From NCBI GenBank assembly GCA_963727015.1, contig CAVSEV010000015.1, positions 372,001-436,000 of the forward strand: a stretch of DNA of 64,000 nt, written 5' to 3'. The notes under the pieces are model-generated. The model was not told where the DNA came from. It saw only the letters and a list, made by a program, of their open reading frames with translations, and made no database searches. A program made the position numbers and the translations under genes. This DNA comes from DATFVJ01 sp963727015 (GTDB lineage Bacteria > Actinomycetota > Actinomycetes > Streptosporangiales > Streptosporangiaceae). Shown piece by piece: positions 22,688-32,027 of this stretch (positions are counted from its first letter, which is position 1; each line of letters begins with the position of its first letter).

Positions 22688-23749
22688 ATGACGCAACCAC
22701 CCGAGGCGGTGCCCGGCGCGGCGCCAGGGGCCGCGCCTCGAATCAGCATCGTCATCCCCGTGTTCGGCGTCGAGGACGACCTTCGCGCCTGCCTCAATTC
22801 GATTCTGACCCAATCGTTTGCCGACATCGAGGTGGTTGCGGTCGATGACCACTCGCCGGACCGGTCTGGCGAGATCCTGGACGAGTATGCGGAGCGGGAC
22901 AAGCGCGTCCGGGTAGTTCATCTGGACCGCAACGGCGGCCCGGGCAACGCGCGCAACACCGGCTTGGACCTCGCGGCCGGCGAGTACGTCTGGTTCGTCG
23001 ACGGGGACGACCTGCTCGCGGGAGCTGCCCTCGCAGCGGTCGGGGCGCAGCTGGCCCTTACCGAGCCGGACGTGCTGCTGATCGGTTTCGCCCGCTTGCA
23101 GCCATCTGGCCGCACCGAGCCGAACGCCTGGCGGCAGCTGCTCCGTGAGCCGCAGCCTGGGCGCGTTTTCACCCTGGCGGACCGGCCGGAGGTGATCAGG
23201 CTCACGATGACCTCATGGAGCAAGGTGATCAGGCGCGGGTTCCTGGCCGACCTCGGGTTGCGCTTCGAGCAGGGAATTCACGAGGACGTGCCGCTGACCT
23301 GCTTGCTGCTGCTCAATGCGAAGCGCATCGCCACCCTGGACACCGTGTGCTACCTGTACCGCCAGCGGCGCGGTGGCGCCTTGACGAATACGCCTAGCAA
23401 CGACAATTTCCAGGTCTTCGCCAGATACGAGCGGGTGTTCGCGGTCATCGACGCGAACCCGGCCGAGTTCGGCCAGTTCAGGCGTGCGGTTTTTGACCGG
23501 GCGATCTGGCACTATACGACGATCTTCGGCGCACCTGGCGCGCTGCCGCGCCGTTCCAGGCGGGAATTTTTCCGCCGGATGTGCCAAGATTTCGCCAGGT
23601 TCCGCCCGGTCTCCTACGCTTATCCGCCCGGCCTGCACGGCGTTAAGTACCGGCTCGTCGAGCGCGGTGCCTACTGGAAGTATCTGGCCATGCAGGCGCT
23701 GAACCAGGCACGGGTCACGCTGCGGCCAGCGCCTCGCGAGCGCCAGTAA
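22688..23749 (+). CDS. Family 2 glycosyltransferase
   Basis: 353 residues. GT-A fold: RISIVIPVFGVEDDLRACLN, VVAVDDHSPDRSGEILDEYA, RNGGPGNARNTGLDLAAGEY, and the metal/nucleotide site WFVDGDDLL (about residue 103-111). Later parts (SWSKVIRRGFLADLGLRFEQ, then HEDVPLTCLLL) resemble glycosyltransferases building teichoic acids or capsular polymers. The C-terminal ~90 residues are alpha-helical and basic. There is no transporter or polymerase nearby, so the sugar and acceptor are unknown. GGAGGTGAG directly before ATG 22688 fixes the start. Confidence 0.9.
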   Translation: MTQPPEAVPGAAPGAAPRISIVIPVFGVEDDLRACLNSILTQSFADIEVVAVDDHSPDRSGEILDEYAERDKRVRVVHLDRNGGPGNARNTGLDLAAGEYVWFVDGDDLLAGAALAAVGAQLALTEPDVLLIGFARLQPSGRTEPNAWRQLLREPQPGRVFTLADRPEVIRLTMTSWSKVIRRGFLADLGLRFEQGIHEDVPLTCLLLLNAKRIATLDTVCYLYRQRRGGALTNTPSNDNFQVFARYERVFAVIDANPAEFGQFRRAVFDRAIWHYTTIFGAPGALPRRSRREFFRRMCQDFARFRPVSYAYPPGLHGVKYRLVERGAYWKYLAMQALNQARVTLRPAPRERQ

Positions 23750-23809
23750 GCCTGCGCGCCGTCAGGCGCCGGGTGATGCGTGTTTCGTCAGCCGATCCAG
23801 TGAGGCCCG

Positions 23810-24050
23810 CGCCGGCCCGGCCCAGGTTCGCCGCCCCGCGCGGGCCTGGCCCAGTCCGCCGTCCCGCCCCGGCCCGCGCCGCCAGGCCCCCGTCGGCCTG
23901 GCTCAGGTTCGCGGCCCCGCGCCGCCCCGGCCCGCGCCGCCAGGCCCCCGTCGGCCTGGCTCAGGTTCGCGGCCCCGCGCCGCCCCGGCCCGCGCCGCCC
24001 CGGCCCGCGCCGCCCCGGCCCGCGCCGCCCCGGCCCGCGCTGCCCGGGCC
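23810..24050. repeat. GC-rich tandem repeats, 58-bp and 15-bp periods
   Basis: A 58-bp unit beginning CCAGGCCCCCGTCGGCCTGG occurs at 23882 and 23940, with a degenerate partial unit before it. It is followed by about four 15-bp units CCGCCCCGGCCCGCG (about 23987-24045). It fills the gap between the convergent glycosyltransferase and ROK kinase genes. Open frames through it are artefacts. Confidence 0.85.
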
Positions 24051-24070
24051 CGGGACTGGGGCCCCTGGCC

Positions 24071-24838
24071 CTAGTCCGTGGCGTCCGGCTGGCGAGCTTG
24101 CAGATCCCAGGATTGCTCCCACAGCTTTATCCCGCCGAGGATCCCCGCCAAGTTTGGGACGATGGTGGCCTTGTCGCCAAGATCGTCCTCGTGCAGGTGC
24201 TTGGCGTTGCCGCCGCCAATGTAGAGATGATCGAAGAGCAGCATCGCGTCGAACGCGTCGATTGCCCGCTGTATCCGCTTGCGCCACCGGCGGTGGCCGA
24301 TGTTCTGCCTGGTCACGTCGCCAAGCTGCTCGTCGTACGTCTCCCCGTTGCGGAACGGTCCGTGTGAAAGCTCCATGTGCGGAAGCAGGTCACCTTGCCA
24401 GAACAACGCGGTGCCGCAGCCAGTGCCGAGCGTCATCACGAATTCCAGGCCCTGCCCCTGGACGACCGCGCAGCCCTGGACGTCGGCATCGTTGGCCACC
24501 CGAACCGGCTTCGCGAAGGCGTCTTCCAAGGCGCTCGCGATGTTGAATCCAGACCACGCCCCGGCGAGGATGTCGTCGTGCGGGCCGGTCAGGCTGGCGC
24601 GTGACAGCGCCGGGGTCTCGAGCACGAGGCCGGCGCGTACCAAGCCGGGGAATCCGGTCGAAACCCGGTCGGCCGGCGGTAGCAGGCTGGCGAGCTCGCG
24701 CAAGGCCTTGATCAAGGTGCGCGGCGGGCACGGGTACGGAGTGGCTATGCGCATGCGTTCGCCGATCATCGCACCGTCCTCGTCGAGCAGGGCTGCCTTG
24801 AGCCCGGTGCCGCCGACGTCAATCGCCAGGGTCTTCAT
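24071..24838 (-). CDS. ROK-family sugar kinase, polyphosphate-glucokinase-like
   Basis: 255 residues. N-terminal phosphate loop MKTLAIDVGGTGLKAALLDE; DVQGCAVVQGQG and LGTGCGTALFWQGDLLPHME, closest in layout to actinobacterial PpgK (strictly polyphosphate/ATP-dependent glucokinases); and a C-terminal YIGGGNAKHL. The usual ROK HxxCxxGxxGC zinc motif is not seen, consistent with PpgK. It would phosphorylate glucose in the cytoplasm. GAGG lies upstream of ATG 24838, and 27 more codons upstream are open but unlikely. The nearby MBL gene is co-directional, 85 bp upstream. Confidence 0.85.
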   Translation of the reverse strand: MKTLAIDVGGTGLKAALLDEDGAMIGERMRIATPYPCPPRTLIKALRELASLLPPADRVSTGFPGLVRAGLVLETPALSRASLTGPHDDILAGAWSGFNIASALEDAFAKPVRVANDADVQGCAVVQGQGLEFVMTLGTGCGTALFWQGDLLPHMELSHGPFRNGETYDEQLGDVTRQNIGHRRWRKRIQRAIDAFDAMLLFDHLYIGGGNAKHLHEDDLGDKATIVPNLAGILGGIKLWEQSWDLQARQPDATD

Positions 24839-24923
24839 GTGGTCATCCTCACCGGTTTCGCGTGACGGGTTCCGGTTAGCTCCAGGGCCCGGGGGCCGGT
24901 CAGCTCCAGCGTCCAAGGGCCGG

Positions 24924-25511
24924 TCAGCGCGGGGTGCGGTCGTCCGGGCGGAACGCGGGGCCGTGGCCGGGGATGATCACCGCGGCGAATCCGAGTATCC
25001 GTTCCCTGGCGGCGCGCAGCGCGTCGCGGTCTGGCGCGTACGGATCGTCCGCGGGACCATGCTCGCCCCACCAGGCGTGCGTGCAGGCGTGCAGCCCGTT
25101 CGCGGTGGACGCCACGGTCGTGACGTCCTCTGCGCTATGCCCGGGGGTGCGAAGCAGCCGGACCGACGGGCTGAGTTCTGCACCCTCGGCATCCCTGTCC
25201 ACCCAGCGATCACCCTGGTACGTAGCCCAGTGATCATGGACGCGCGCGGCGGGGAAAAGGGCAGCGTTCACCGTGTGATCAGGGTGGTGGTGGCTGAACA
25301 CGACGTCGGTAACGTCCAGCGGCTCGGGCCCGTGCCCTTTCAGCGCCGCGACGAGAGCTGCCCTCTCGGCCACCATGCCGGGATCGACGACGATGACGGC
25401 GTCGCCATCGATGATGAGAGTCACCGTGCTGCCCACGTGGAGCTCGCCGCCGTTGTCATCGACGTATCCCGCATGCAGGATATGTACCCGCGCCTCACTA
25501 CGGCGCGGCAT
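24924..25511 (-). CDS. Metallo-beta-lactamase-fold hydrolase (MBLAC1-like)
   Basis: 195 residues. Motif VFSHHHPDHTVNAALFPAAR (HxHxDH equivalent), then LRTPGHSAEDVTTV, an Asp/His in ACTHAWWGEHG, and a final PGHGPAF. This is a two-metal hydrolase core without extra domains, resembling MBLAC1 proteins. Substrate unknown. ATG 25511 is preferred over GTG 25526 because GGGAGA lies about 7 nt upstream. Confidence 0.85.
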   Translation of the reverse strand: MPRRSEARVHILHAGYVDDNGGELHVGSTVTLIIDGDAVIVVDPGMVAERAALVAALKGHGPEPLDVTDVVFSHHHPDHTVNAALFPAARVHDHWATYQGDRWVDRDAEGAELSPSVRLLRTPGHSAEDVTTVASTANGLHACTHAWWGEHGPADDPYAPDRDALRAARERILGFAAVIIPGHGPAFRPDDRTPR

Positions 25512-25563
25512 GAGTGTGTCTCCCACGAGGTCAGACGATACCCGCGAAGGCGGCAGCGTGGCA

Positions 25564-27173
25564 TCATGCCGGGCCCGTTTCCCGCAGGCCGGTCAGCCGA
25601 TCAAGCTCCATCCACCGTGTGATCCCGATGGCTCGCAGGAACGGCAGGTCGTGGCTCACTACGATCAGTGCGCCGCGGTACCCGCCCAGGGCCTGCTGGA
25701 GCTGGCAGGCACTGGCCATGTCGAGGTTGTTGGTCGGCTCGTCGAGCAGCAGGAGCTGCGGCGGCGGCTGTGCGGAAAGCAGGACCGCCGCCGTGGCGCG
25801 GAATCGCTCGCCGCCGGACAGCGTCCCAGCGAGCTGATCGGCGCGGCAGCCGCGGAACAGGAACTGGGCGAGCCGCGCGCGTGCGGCGTTGACGGAGACC
25901 TGCGGCGCGAACCGCCGCACATTGCCGAGCACGGTAGCCTCGTCGTCGAGCAGGTCCAGCCGCTGCGGCAGGTAGCCCACGCCGCTGACGCCGAGCGTCA
26001 CCGACCCGCCCGCAGATGCGAGATCACCCGTGATGATCCGGAGCAGCGTGGTCTTGCCCGCGCCACCCGCGCCGAGCAGTCCGAGCCGCTCAGGCCCGCG
26101 CACGAGCAGGTCAATACCGATGCCGAACGGCTGCGCGGTGACCTTCTCGCAAGCAAGGACCGTGCGGCCCGCGGGGACCTGTGTATCAGGCAGGTCGATT
26201 CGGATCGTGGTTTCGTCCCGCAACGCATCCGCCCGCTCACCGAGCCGTGCCTGCGCGTCGGCCAGGCGGTCTTCGTGCATGCCGCGGAGCTTGCCGCTGA
26301 AACCTGGGCCTCGCGCTTGCGGGCGTGGGCGACAACTCTAGGCACTCTTTTCTCCGCTTGCGCCTTCCGGCCGGTGCGCAGGCGGCGGTCGAGCTTGACC
26401 CGTGCCTGGGCCAGTTCGCGCCGCTGCCTGCGTACGTCCGCCTCGGCGGTACGGATCGCGCGCCCGGCGGCCTCGGCTGCACGAGCGACCACCTGCTCGT
26501 AGGCGGCCAGGTTGCCGCCGTACCAGCGGACTTGCCCGTGAGATAGCTCGGCGACCTGGTCGACCAGGCCGAGCAGAGCCCGGTCGTGGCTGACGATGAC
26601 CATGACCCCGGTCCACGCGGCGACCACGTCGTAGAGGCGACGCCGCGCAGCCAGGTCCAGGTTATTGGTCGGCACGTCGAGCATGAGGACGTCCGGCTCG
26701 CTCAGCAGTTGCGCGGCCAGCCCGACCAGCATCGATTCGCCGCCTGACAGCGATCCCACCCTGCGGTCGAGGCCGATGTCACCTAGACCAAGCCGACCGA
26801 GGACGGCCTCGGTGCGCTCTTCGATGTCCCATGCGTCGGCGGCCGCCTTGAAGTGCTCGTCGTCCGCCCGGCCCGCCTCGATCGCGCTGATCGCGGCCCG
26901 GATGGCGGCGATACCGAGCACGTCGTCGACCTTCCTGCTGACCTCAAGGGGCAGGTTCTGCGGCAGGTAGCCAAGCCTGCCGGTGACGGTGACCGACCCC
27001 CGGGCCGGCTGAAGTTCCCCGGCGACCAGCCTGAGCAGAGTGGACTTGCCTGACCCGGTCGCGCCGATGATCCCGGTGCGCCCCGGGCCGACGGCGAGGT
27101 CGAGCTGATTCAGCACGACAGAGCCGTCTGGCCAGGTAAAGGCGAGGCCGGTGGCGGAAATGGCAGCAGACAT
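25564..27173 (-). pseudogene. ABC-F ATPase (ribosome-protection type), frameshifted
   Basis: Two ABC domains in one gene, no membrane spans. Domain 1 (from ATG 27173, GGGAG upstream): GATGSGKSTLL, signature SLSGGESML, Walker B LMLDVPTNNLD. Linker: a charged AEADVRRQRRELAQARVKLD helix pair. Domain 2: GAGGAGKTTLL, LSGGERFRA, LLLLDEPTNNLD. A one-base deletion at about 26300, just after KREAQV, splits the frame; the next residues should be SGKLRGMHEDRLADAQ. In domain 1 the catalytic Glu after the Walker B Asp is Val. ABC-F proteins bind the ribosome and many give antibiotic resistance. If the frameshift is real the gene is dead; if not, domain 1 would still be hydrolysis-impaired. Confidence 0.85.
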
Positions 27174-27371
27174 GAGCGGCTCCCTGATCGCATCGGATGG
27201 CTGACGCGTTGGAGACACCGCTGGCGGCGGGCCGCGCGAGATGGCGGCTGGGCCGTAGCGACCACAGGGATCTTGTGCGGCGCCGGCGTTGCGAAACGAT
27301 GGGCCGCCGTAGGACCGGGCCGATCAGCATGCCGGGAATCGAGGGGTGCTCCCCAGGATCGGCGCCGGGGC

Positions 27372-27437
27372 TGAGGTCACGTACGCCGGTTAACGCTTCG
27401 CGGCGCGGTGTCTGTGACCTCAGATCAGCAACTGATC
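27372..27437 (-). promoter_or_regulatory. Paired hairpins in the ABC-F leader
   Basis: Stem 1: TGAGGTCAC (27372-27380) with GTGACCTCA (27414-27422). Stem 2: GATCAG-CAA-CTGATC (27423-27437), directly adjoining. They lie about 200-265 nt upstream of the ABC-F start codon. ABC-F resistance genes are often controlled by leader-peptide attenuation, so this 397-bp gap (27174-27570) may be a leader; no unique short ORF could be chosen. Confidence 0.4.
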
Positions 27438-27570
27438 ACCCAGGATCTCGGCAATGGAACGATGTTCACGATAAGGCGCGCGGGCATGAACCCGCACGGC
27501 ATTTTCTGCGGCAGATTTGCGGCAGCTGGGCCGGCGCCGCCCGCATCCACCAAGATCCACAGGACGCGGC

Positions 27571-28197
27571 CTACGTGCGGGCACGCAGCGCGCTGACTCC
27601 CTCGCCGGACAGGTCGTCGAGTGCCTGCTTGCGCCCTGTCATCGCGAGCACGAGCGAGATGGCGGGCCCCGATATCTGAGGGCCGCTGCCGGTCGACCAC
27701 TGCGCGTCGGTTGCCCGCAGGGTCAGGCCTTCGATCCGTTTCTTGCTCCCGATCAGCAGGTTGGAGCCCTTGTAGAAGTCGGCGACTCTGGTCACGGCAT
27801 CGGTGGGGTAGGCGTGGCTGATGCCGAGCGGGCGGCGGATGTCCTCGCCGTGCACGATGGTTTCGCCGAGCCAGGTATCGATCGGGCCGGGCGGATGGGT
27901 CGTGGTCTGGATCTGGCCGCGGAACGCGGCGAGCCCATCCGCCGGAGTCCCTTTGATCTCACCGGCGACATCCTTGGCGGTCATGGCGTCGAACCGGAAT
28001 CCCGAACCCGCGAGGTGGATGATGAACTTCGCCGGCGTCATCCTGGTCGTCGCCGTCATGTGCGCGAGGACCTCGCGCACCGTCCATCCCGGGCACAGCG
28101 ACGGCGTCGACCATCTCACGTCGTCAAGTCCGGCGAGATCGTCGGCCAGAGCCGCGCGTTCGGTGTGGATGATCGGCCAAGGACTCGCGTTCGCCAT
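27571..28197 (-). CDS. Mycothiol-dependent maleylpyruvate-isomerase-family enzyme
   Basis: 208 residues with the DinB-like four-helix metal fold: HTERAALADDLAGLDDVRW, then TPSLCPGWTVREVLAHMTAT (metal-site His), and HGEDIRRPLGI as the third metal-ligand region. The family uses mycothiol, the actinobacterial thiol, as cofactor for isomerase or transferase reactions; the substrate is unknown. GGAGGGGGCGGCG just before ATG 28197 fixes the start. An AT-rich stretch about 28225-28290 is the likely promoter. Confidence 0.88.
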   Translation of the reverse strand: MANASPWPIIHTERAALADDLAGLDDVRWSTPSLCPGWTVREVLAHMTATTRMTPAKFIIHLAGSGFRFDAMTAKDVAGEIKGTPADGLAAFRGQIQTTTHPPGPIDTWLGETIVHGEDIRRPLGISHAYPTDAVTRVADFYKGSNLLIGSKKRIEGLTLRATDAQWSTGSGPQISGPAISLVLAMTGRKQALDDLSGEGVSALRART

Positions 28198-28452
28198 CGC
28201 CGCCCCCTCCGGAAGTCATGATCGTACCGCATTTGCAAGCCTAATGATCGGTGTACGGTTTTCAGCAATTGGAGCAATTACCAGTAATTCGGGGGGTCGT
28301 CCCAGCTGCCCGGCGGAACCGAGCGTGCTCGCTGCGGTCACCCGCCTGACGCCGCGCGCGCTGCCGCCAACAGGGTGGCGCATGCCTGGCGCGGCCACGT
28401 GTGGCGACACCCCAGGGTGGTGACGCAGCCGGGGTGTGGCGCAGCCGGCGTG

Positions 28453-28494
28453 GTTGGCCCGTAGGGGGCGCTCCAGCGCCCCCTACGGGCCAAC
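28453..28494. repeat. Dispersed palindromic element, copy B
   Basis: Perfect 20-bp arms GTTGGCCCGTAGGGGGCGCT and its complement, separated by CC (42 bp in all). The upstream flank GCAGCCGGCGTG is identical to that of copy C. It directly abuts the truncated gene remnant at 28495. Confidence 0.97.
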
Positions 28495-28740
28495 CAGAAC
28501 GGCCATCGAACTGCTCGTGCATGGCTGGGACCTTGCTCGGGCCACCGCGCAGCCCGCCGAGTTCCCCGGCGACCTCGCCGAACAGGAACTGCCGTTCACT
28601 CGCGGCAAGCTCGCCGGGATACCCAGCACGAGCTGCGCCCCGCCCTACCGCAGCCCGTTCGCTCCGCCCCAGCCCGTCTCAGCTGACGCACCCCGCGATC
28701 GACCGGCTTGCAGCCGATCCAGACCTGTTGATCGTGTGGG
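28495..28740 (+). pseudogene. C-terminal remnant of a TIGR03086-like mycothiol/metal-binding protein
   Basis: Starting immediately after repeat copy B the plus strand reads RTAIELLVHGWDLARATAQP, then EFPGDLAEQELPFTRGKLAG and FAPPQPVSADAPRDR. This is the usual end of TIGR03086-type DinB-fold proteins (ELxVHGWDLARATGQ ... FGPPVPVPADAPxxDRLxAFLGR). The N-terminal two thirds are missing and the final part loses frame. Confidence 0.6.
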
Positions 28741-28857
28741 GGGCTGATTGATCGTGTGGGGGCTGACCGCGCCGGTGATCGGTTCCGGCAGCCGCGGCGC
28801 GGGCCTCGTCGCCTTTGCCGCGCTGGCCAGGCACCCGGTCAGGGACACAGATGGAAA

Positions 28858-28935
28858 GTCAGGGACACAGGTCAGGGACACAGGTCAGGGACACAGGTCA
28901 GGGACACAGGTCAGGGACACAGGTCAGGGACACGG
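28858..28935. repeat. Six tandem copies of a 13-bp unit
   Basis: Unit GTCAGGGACACAG, perfect in copies 1-5, with copy 6 ending CGG. An isolated copy lies at 28838-28850. The array stops 2 bp short of the stop codon of the minus-strand lipoprotein gene. Just upstream, TTGATCGTGTGGGG is duplicated (about 28727 and 28749). Confidence 0.95.
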
Positions 28936-28937
28936 GG

Positions 28938-30500
28938 TCACGGAAACAACTGGCTGGTCAGGAAGTCGCGTGCCGGGTACTCGCGCCCGGCAGGCCCGCG
29001 GGAGAACGCCGCCAGAATGTTGCGTGTCGCGGCTTCGATGACTCGCTGCACCGGAGGTCGTTCGGCTTGCGGCGGGCATTTAGCCGCCATGCCGATTGTG
29101 GGCAAGGCGCACGCCCAGTCCTCGGTCCCCGCGTCGAACACGCCGGCGCGGCTTCGTGCCACGTAATACGTGACGTCGCTCTCGACCGGCTGCCCGTAGC
29201 AGTTCTCCGGCGAGCGCGCGAACACCTCGATCGGGCGGGGGGTCGGCTCGGACAAGTTGACCGTGTCGAACTCGACCCCGACCAGGCCGGGCAGGCTCGT
29301 ACCCCGGCGCGCTCCGGTGCCCGCCCAGATCCAGCCGCGAGGATACGTCACCACCATCGGCGCACTTGCGGAAAAGCAGCCATAGGCCTGCCCGGTCAAG
29401 GAACTCTCAGGGTCGGCGTCGGGCGGGTCTGGCCAGTTGCCGGTCACCTGCGGATCGTCCCTGCCGTACAAGGGATCCTCCAGCGGGTCTTTGTAGTTGA
29501 CCTCGATCCGGTCCGGGCCGAGCCGCGACGACCCGAAACGGATCTTGCGGTAGATCGCGTTGGCGCCGAAGAACGCGACGTTCACGCCCTGGTCACGGGC
29601 ACTGGTGACAGCCTTGCGCATGGCGGGCGACCAGTACTCGTCGTGAGCCTCGCTGACAACCGCGCGGGCTCCTTGCAGCAACCGGGGGTAAAGGTCCAGG
29701 TCGACGCTGGTGACATAGGCAAGCGGGAGGCTGAGCCGTTCCGCGTACGACACCAGTGCCTGTTCCTCCTGGAAGAAGCTCCCGGCGCCGTCTTCGCTCG
29801 TGTACGGCCGGTCGAAGCTGACTACGCGCGCCCGCGTCGCGTAGCTGCCGTCCGGGCCGTTATACAGGTCGTACCCGCCCCATGGGTTGTACGCCTGAAA
29901 GGACGTGGTCGGCTGGACCAGCACCGCCCGGCCGGCCACCGACCGCGAGCGGATCACCAACGGCACGAAGCGCTGCGCACCGGAGGAGGCGTCGAGGCGG
30001 AGCAGGTAGGAACCCGGCGGCCAGCCGGTGGTGGGCAGGGTCAGGCTCGGCTGCCACGGCGCGACTGCCATGCCATGCGCAAGCACCATGCCCGGTCGTT
30101 GCCTGCTGCCGGCAATCGTCGGCGAAGTCCAGACAAGGCGCGCCAGCGTGCCCCCGTACCAGCCGAAACGCAGCGCGCGTACCCGGAACGACGCCGCGGT
30201 GGTGGAAACGAACAGCCGTACCGGCGACCCCGGCGGCGCGCTGACGCGGTCGGCGTACCCCTCGATCGCGGGGCCGTGCCCAGGGTGGGTGATCCGCCAC
30301 CCGGGGTAACCGGGCAGCGCGTTCTCGGCGCGTATGTCCGCACCTGGCACGAGACCGGCCGTGCCCCGTGCGGTCGCCCGTACGCGCCCGTGGGCGGGCG
30401 GCTGCCGGGCAGCGGGCGGCAGGGCCGTGCATCCGGCAGCCATGACCGCGCCGATGAGCACCACACTGATCCCTAACGGCTGCCGCGGACGCGCGTACAT
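28938..30500 (-). CDS. Dimethylformamidase-beta-like large lipoprotein
   Basis: 520 residues. Lipoprotein signal with GAVMAAGC (Cys about residue 24). The body carries the pattern of N,N-dimethylformamidase beta-subunit-like proteins: ALRFGWYGGTLARLVW, GSYLLRLDASSGAQRFVPLV, a long TTSFQAYNPWGGYDLYNG segment, and SEAHDEYWSPAMRKAV with FFGANAIYRKIRF. DmfA2 enzymes hydrolyse amides using a mononuclear iron site; this secreted, lipid-anchored relative has no alpha subunit next to it, and its substrate is unknown. The ATG is preceded only by a G-run. It diverges from nothing within 100 bp. Confidence 0.75.
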   Translation of the reverse strand: MYARPRQPLGISVVLIGAVMAAGCTALPPAARQPPAHGRVRATARGTAGLVPGADIRAENALPGYPGWRITHPGHGPAIEGYADRVSAPPGSPVRLFVSTTAASFRVRALRFGWYGGTLARLVWTSPTIAGSRQRPGMVLAHGMAVAPWQPSLTLPTTGWPPGSYLLRLDASSGAQRFVPLVIRSRSVAGRAVLVQPTTSFQAYNPWGGYDLYNGPDGSYATRARVVSFDRPYTSEDGAGSFFQEEQALVSYAERLSLPLAYVTSVDLDLYPRLLQGARAVVSEAHDEYWSPAMRKAVTSARDQGVNVAFFGANAIYRKIRFGSSRLGPDRIEVNYKDPLEDPLYGRDDPQVTGNWPDPPDADPESSLTGQAYGCFSASAPMVVTYPRGWIWAGTGARRGTSLPGLVGVEFDTVNLSEPTPRPIEVFARSPENCYGQPVESDVTYYVARSRAGVFDAGTEDWACALPTIGMAAKCPPQAERPPVQRVIEAATRNILAAFSRGPAGREYPARDFLTSQLFP

Positions 30501-30602
30501 TACGAGCGGGCCCCCCCAGCGCTGAACCGTCTCCTGGCGGCCCCCAGCCTAACCATGCCGCCATGCCGGCCGGAAGGCCAAGCGTGCGCTGGGCGCGGCG
30601 CT

Positions 30603-32027
30603 CTACTCAGCCGGGGTAACGCCAGGCTCCCCCGCAGCGCCCGGCTCCGCCGCAGCGCTGGGCTCCCTGGCAGCGCCGGGCTCCGCCGCAGCGCCGGGCG
30701 GCCCGGCAGCGCCGGCTTCGCCGGCAGCCCTGACCTCGCCCGCCGCGCGGGCTTCGCCCACGACCCCGCCCTGGCCCACGACCCCGCCCTGGCCCACGAC
30801 CCCGCCCTGGCCCACGACCCTGCCCTGGCCCACAGCGCCGGCCCCTCCCGCCGGCACAGCGGGAACTATGCGCCGCCGCCGTGCCAGCGCTACGGCGATC
30901 GACGGGTAGATGAGCACCGAGAGCACGCCGGCCCCGACCAGGGCCGCCGCATTGGCGGGAATCATGACACCATCGCTCAGGCCGATCTCGGCGAGAGCGA
31001 TCAGCAGCGGCATCGTGGTTGCCGTGATGAAGGTCATCTCGACCCGCTGCCGCAGCGGCAGGGAGCGCCGGTAGACGAGGAGCGAGGGCAGCCCGCGGAC
31101 GACAAGCAGCAGTACGAGGAAGATCAGGAGCCGCAGCGGGTCCTTGACGATTGCCTGGACATCGAGGGTCATGCCGGATGCCACGAAGAAGACGGGGATG
31201 AAGAAGCCGTACCCCACGGCGTCGAGCTTTTCCTCGCAGCGGGACGACGTCGACGCCCATCCGGCGGGTCCAGCTGCGCAGCACCATCCCGGCGAGCACC
31301 GCGCCAAGCACCACATCCAGCCCGAAATGCCCGGCGGCCACAAGCAGGACAATGAGCAGCACGATGGACCAGCGTAAGGTCGTCTGCGCGGTCGCCCGCT
31401 GGCCCTGCCGGATGATCGCGCGGAGCCTGGCGGCCCCGATGATCCGCGGCAGAGTGGTCAGCAGGATTGCCGCGACGCCCACGGCAATGATCGAGGCGAT
31501 CGCGACGAACTCGCCGCGCCTGGTGAGGAAGACCGAGATCGCCACGATGGGGAAGAGCTCGCCGACAGCTCCCGCGGCGAGGACGTACCGGCCGAACTCG
31601 CCGGAGAGCATGTCATTGTCGTGCAGGATGGGCAGCAGCGTGCCCAGCGCGGTTGTCGTCAGGGCGAGCCCGATCGGCACGAAGTCGCGCACATATCCGA
31701 CGGAGCCGAGGCCGGCCACGGCGCCCACCGCGATGACTGCGCTCAGCGCCCAGCCCGCCATGGCCAGCTTGCCGGGGTGCTCGCGAAGCAGCCGCGGGTC
31801 AAGCTCATATCCGGCGAGCAGGAACAGGAATCCAAGCCCGACGTTGGAGAGCAGGTTGATGCTGACGGTGTCGGCCAGGCCCAGGCCATGCCGGCCGATC
31901 AGAATGCCGCTGAAGATCAGGATGACCACCTGGGGAATGCGCGGTCCTGGAAGCGCGGCAACGATGATCGGCGCTAACGCCGCCACCAGGTCACCGCAAG
32001 CAGCGTGTCGAGGCCTTTCGCGTCCAT
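30603..32027 (-). pseudogene. CPA2-type Na+/H+ (or K+/H+) antiporter, two frameshifts
   Basis: The start ATG 32027 (AGGAG about 9 nt upstream) reads MDAKGLDTLLAVT. The frame is lost near 31990 and resumes as VAALAPIIVAALPGPRIPQV. The long middle part has about ten membrane spans (IFSGILIGRHGLGLADTVSI, GELFPIVAISVFL). A second frame change near 31240 leads from RRMGVDVVPL to EEKLDAVGYGFFIPVFFVAS, then two to three more spans. The tail, about 85 residues, is Gly/Ala/Val repeats. The family exchanges Na+ or K+ for protons. If the frameshifts are sequencing errors, this is one intact gene of about 470 residues. Confidence 0.8.
30757..30828. repeat. Four copies of an 18-bp repeat in the antiporter tail
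   Basis: Unit CCCACGACCCCGCCCTGG, one substitution in the fourth copy. On the minus strand it encodes repeated VVGQGG. Shorter CAGCGCCGGGCTCC-type repeats continue on both sides (30615-30755). Confidence 0.95.

Noticed and set aside
24279..25622. 447-codon plus-strand open frame
   Set aside because: Antisense to both the ROK kinase and MBL genes, which have clear motifs and starts.
26944..27330. Possible ABC-F leader peptide frame starting at 27330
   Set aside because: It runs on into the ABC-F gene in another frame rather than ending in the leader, so it is not a convincing short uORF.
28815..30476. 553-codon plus-strand open frame
   Set aside because: Antisense to the dimethylformamidase-like lipoprotein, Arg/Gly-rich, no ribosome site, and begins inside the 13-bp repeat.
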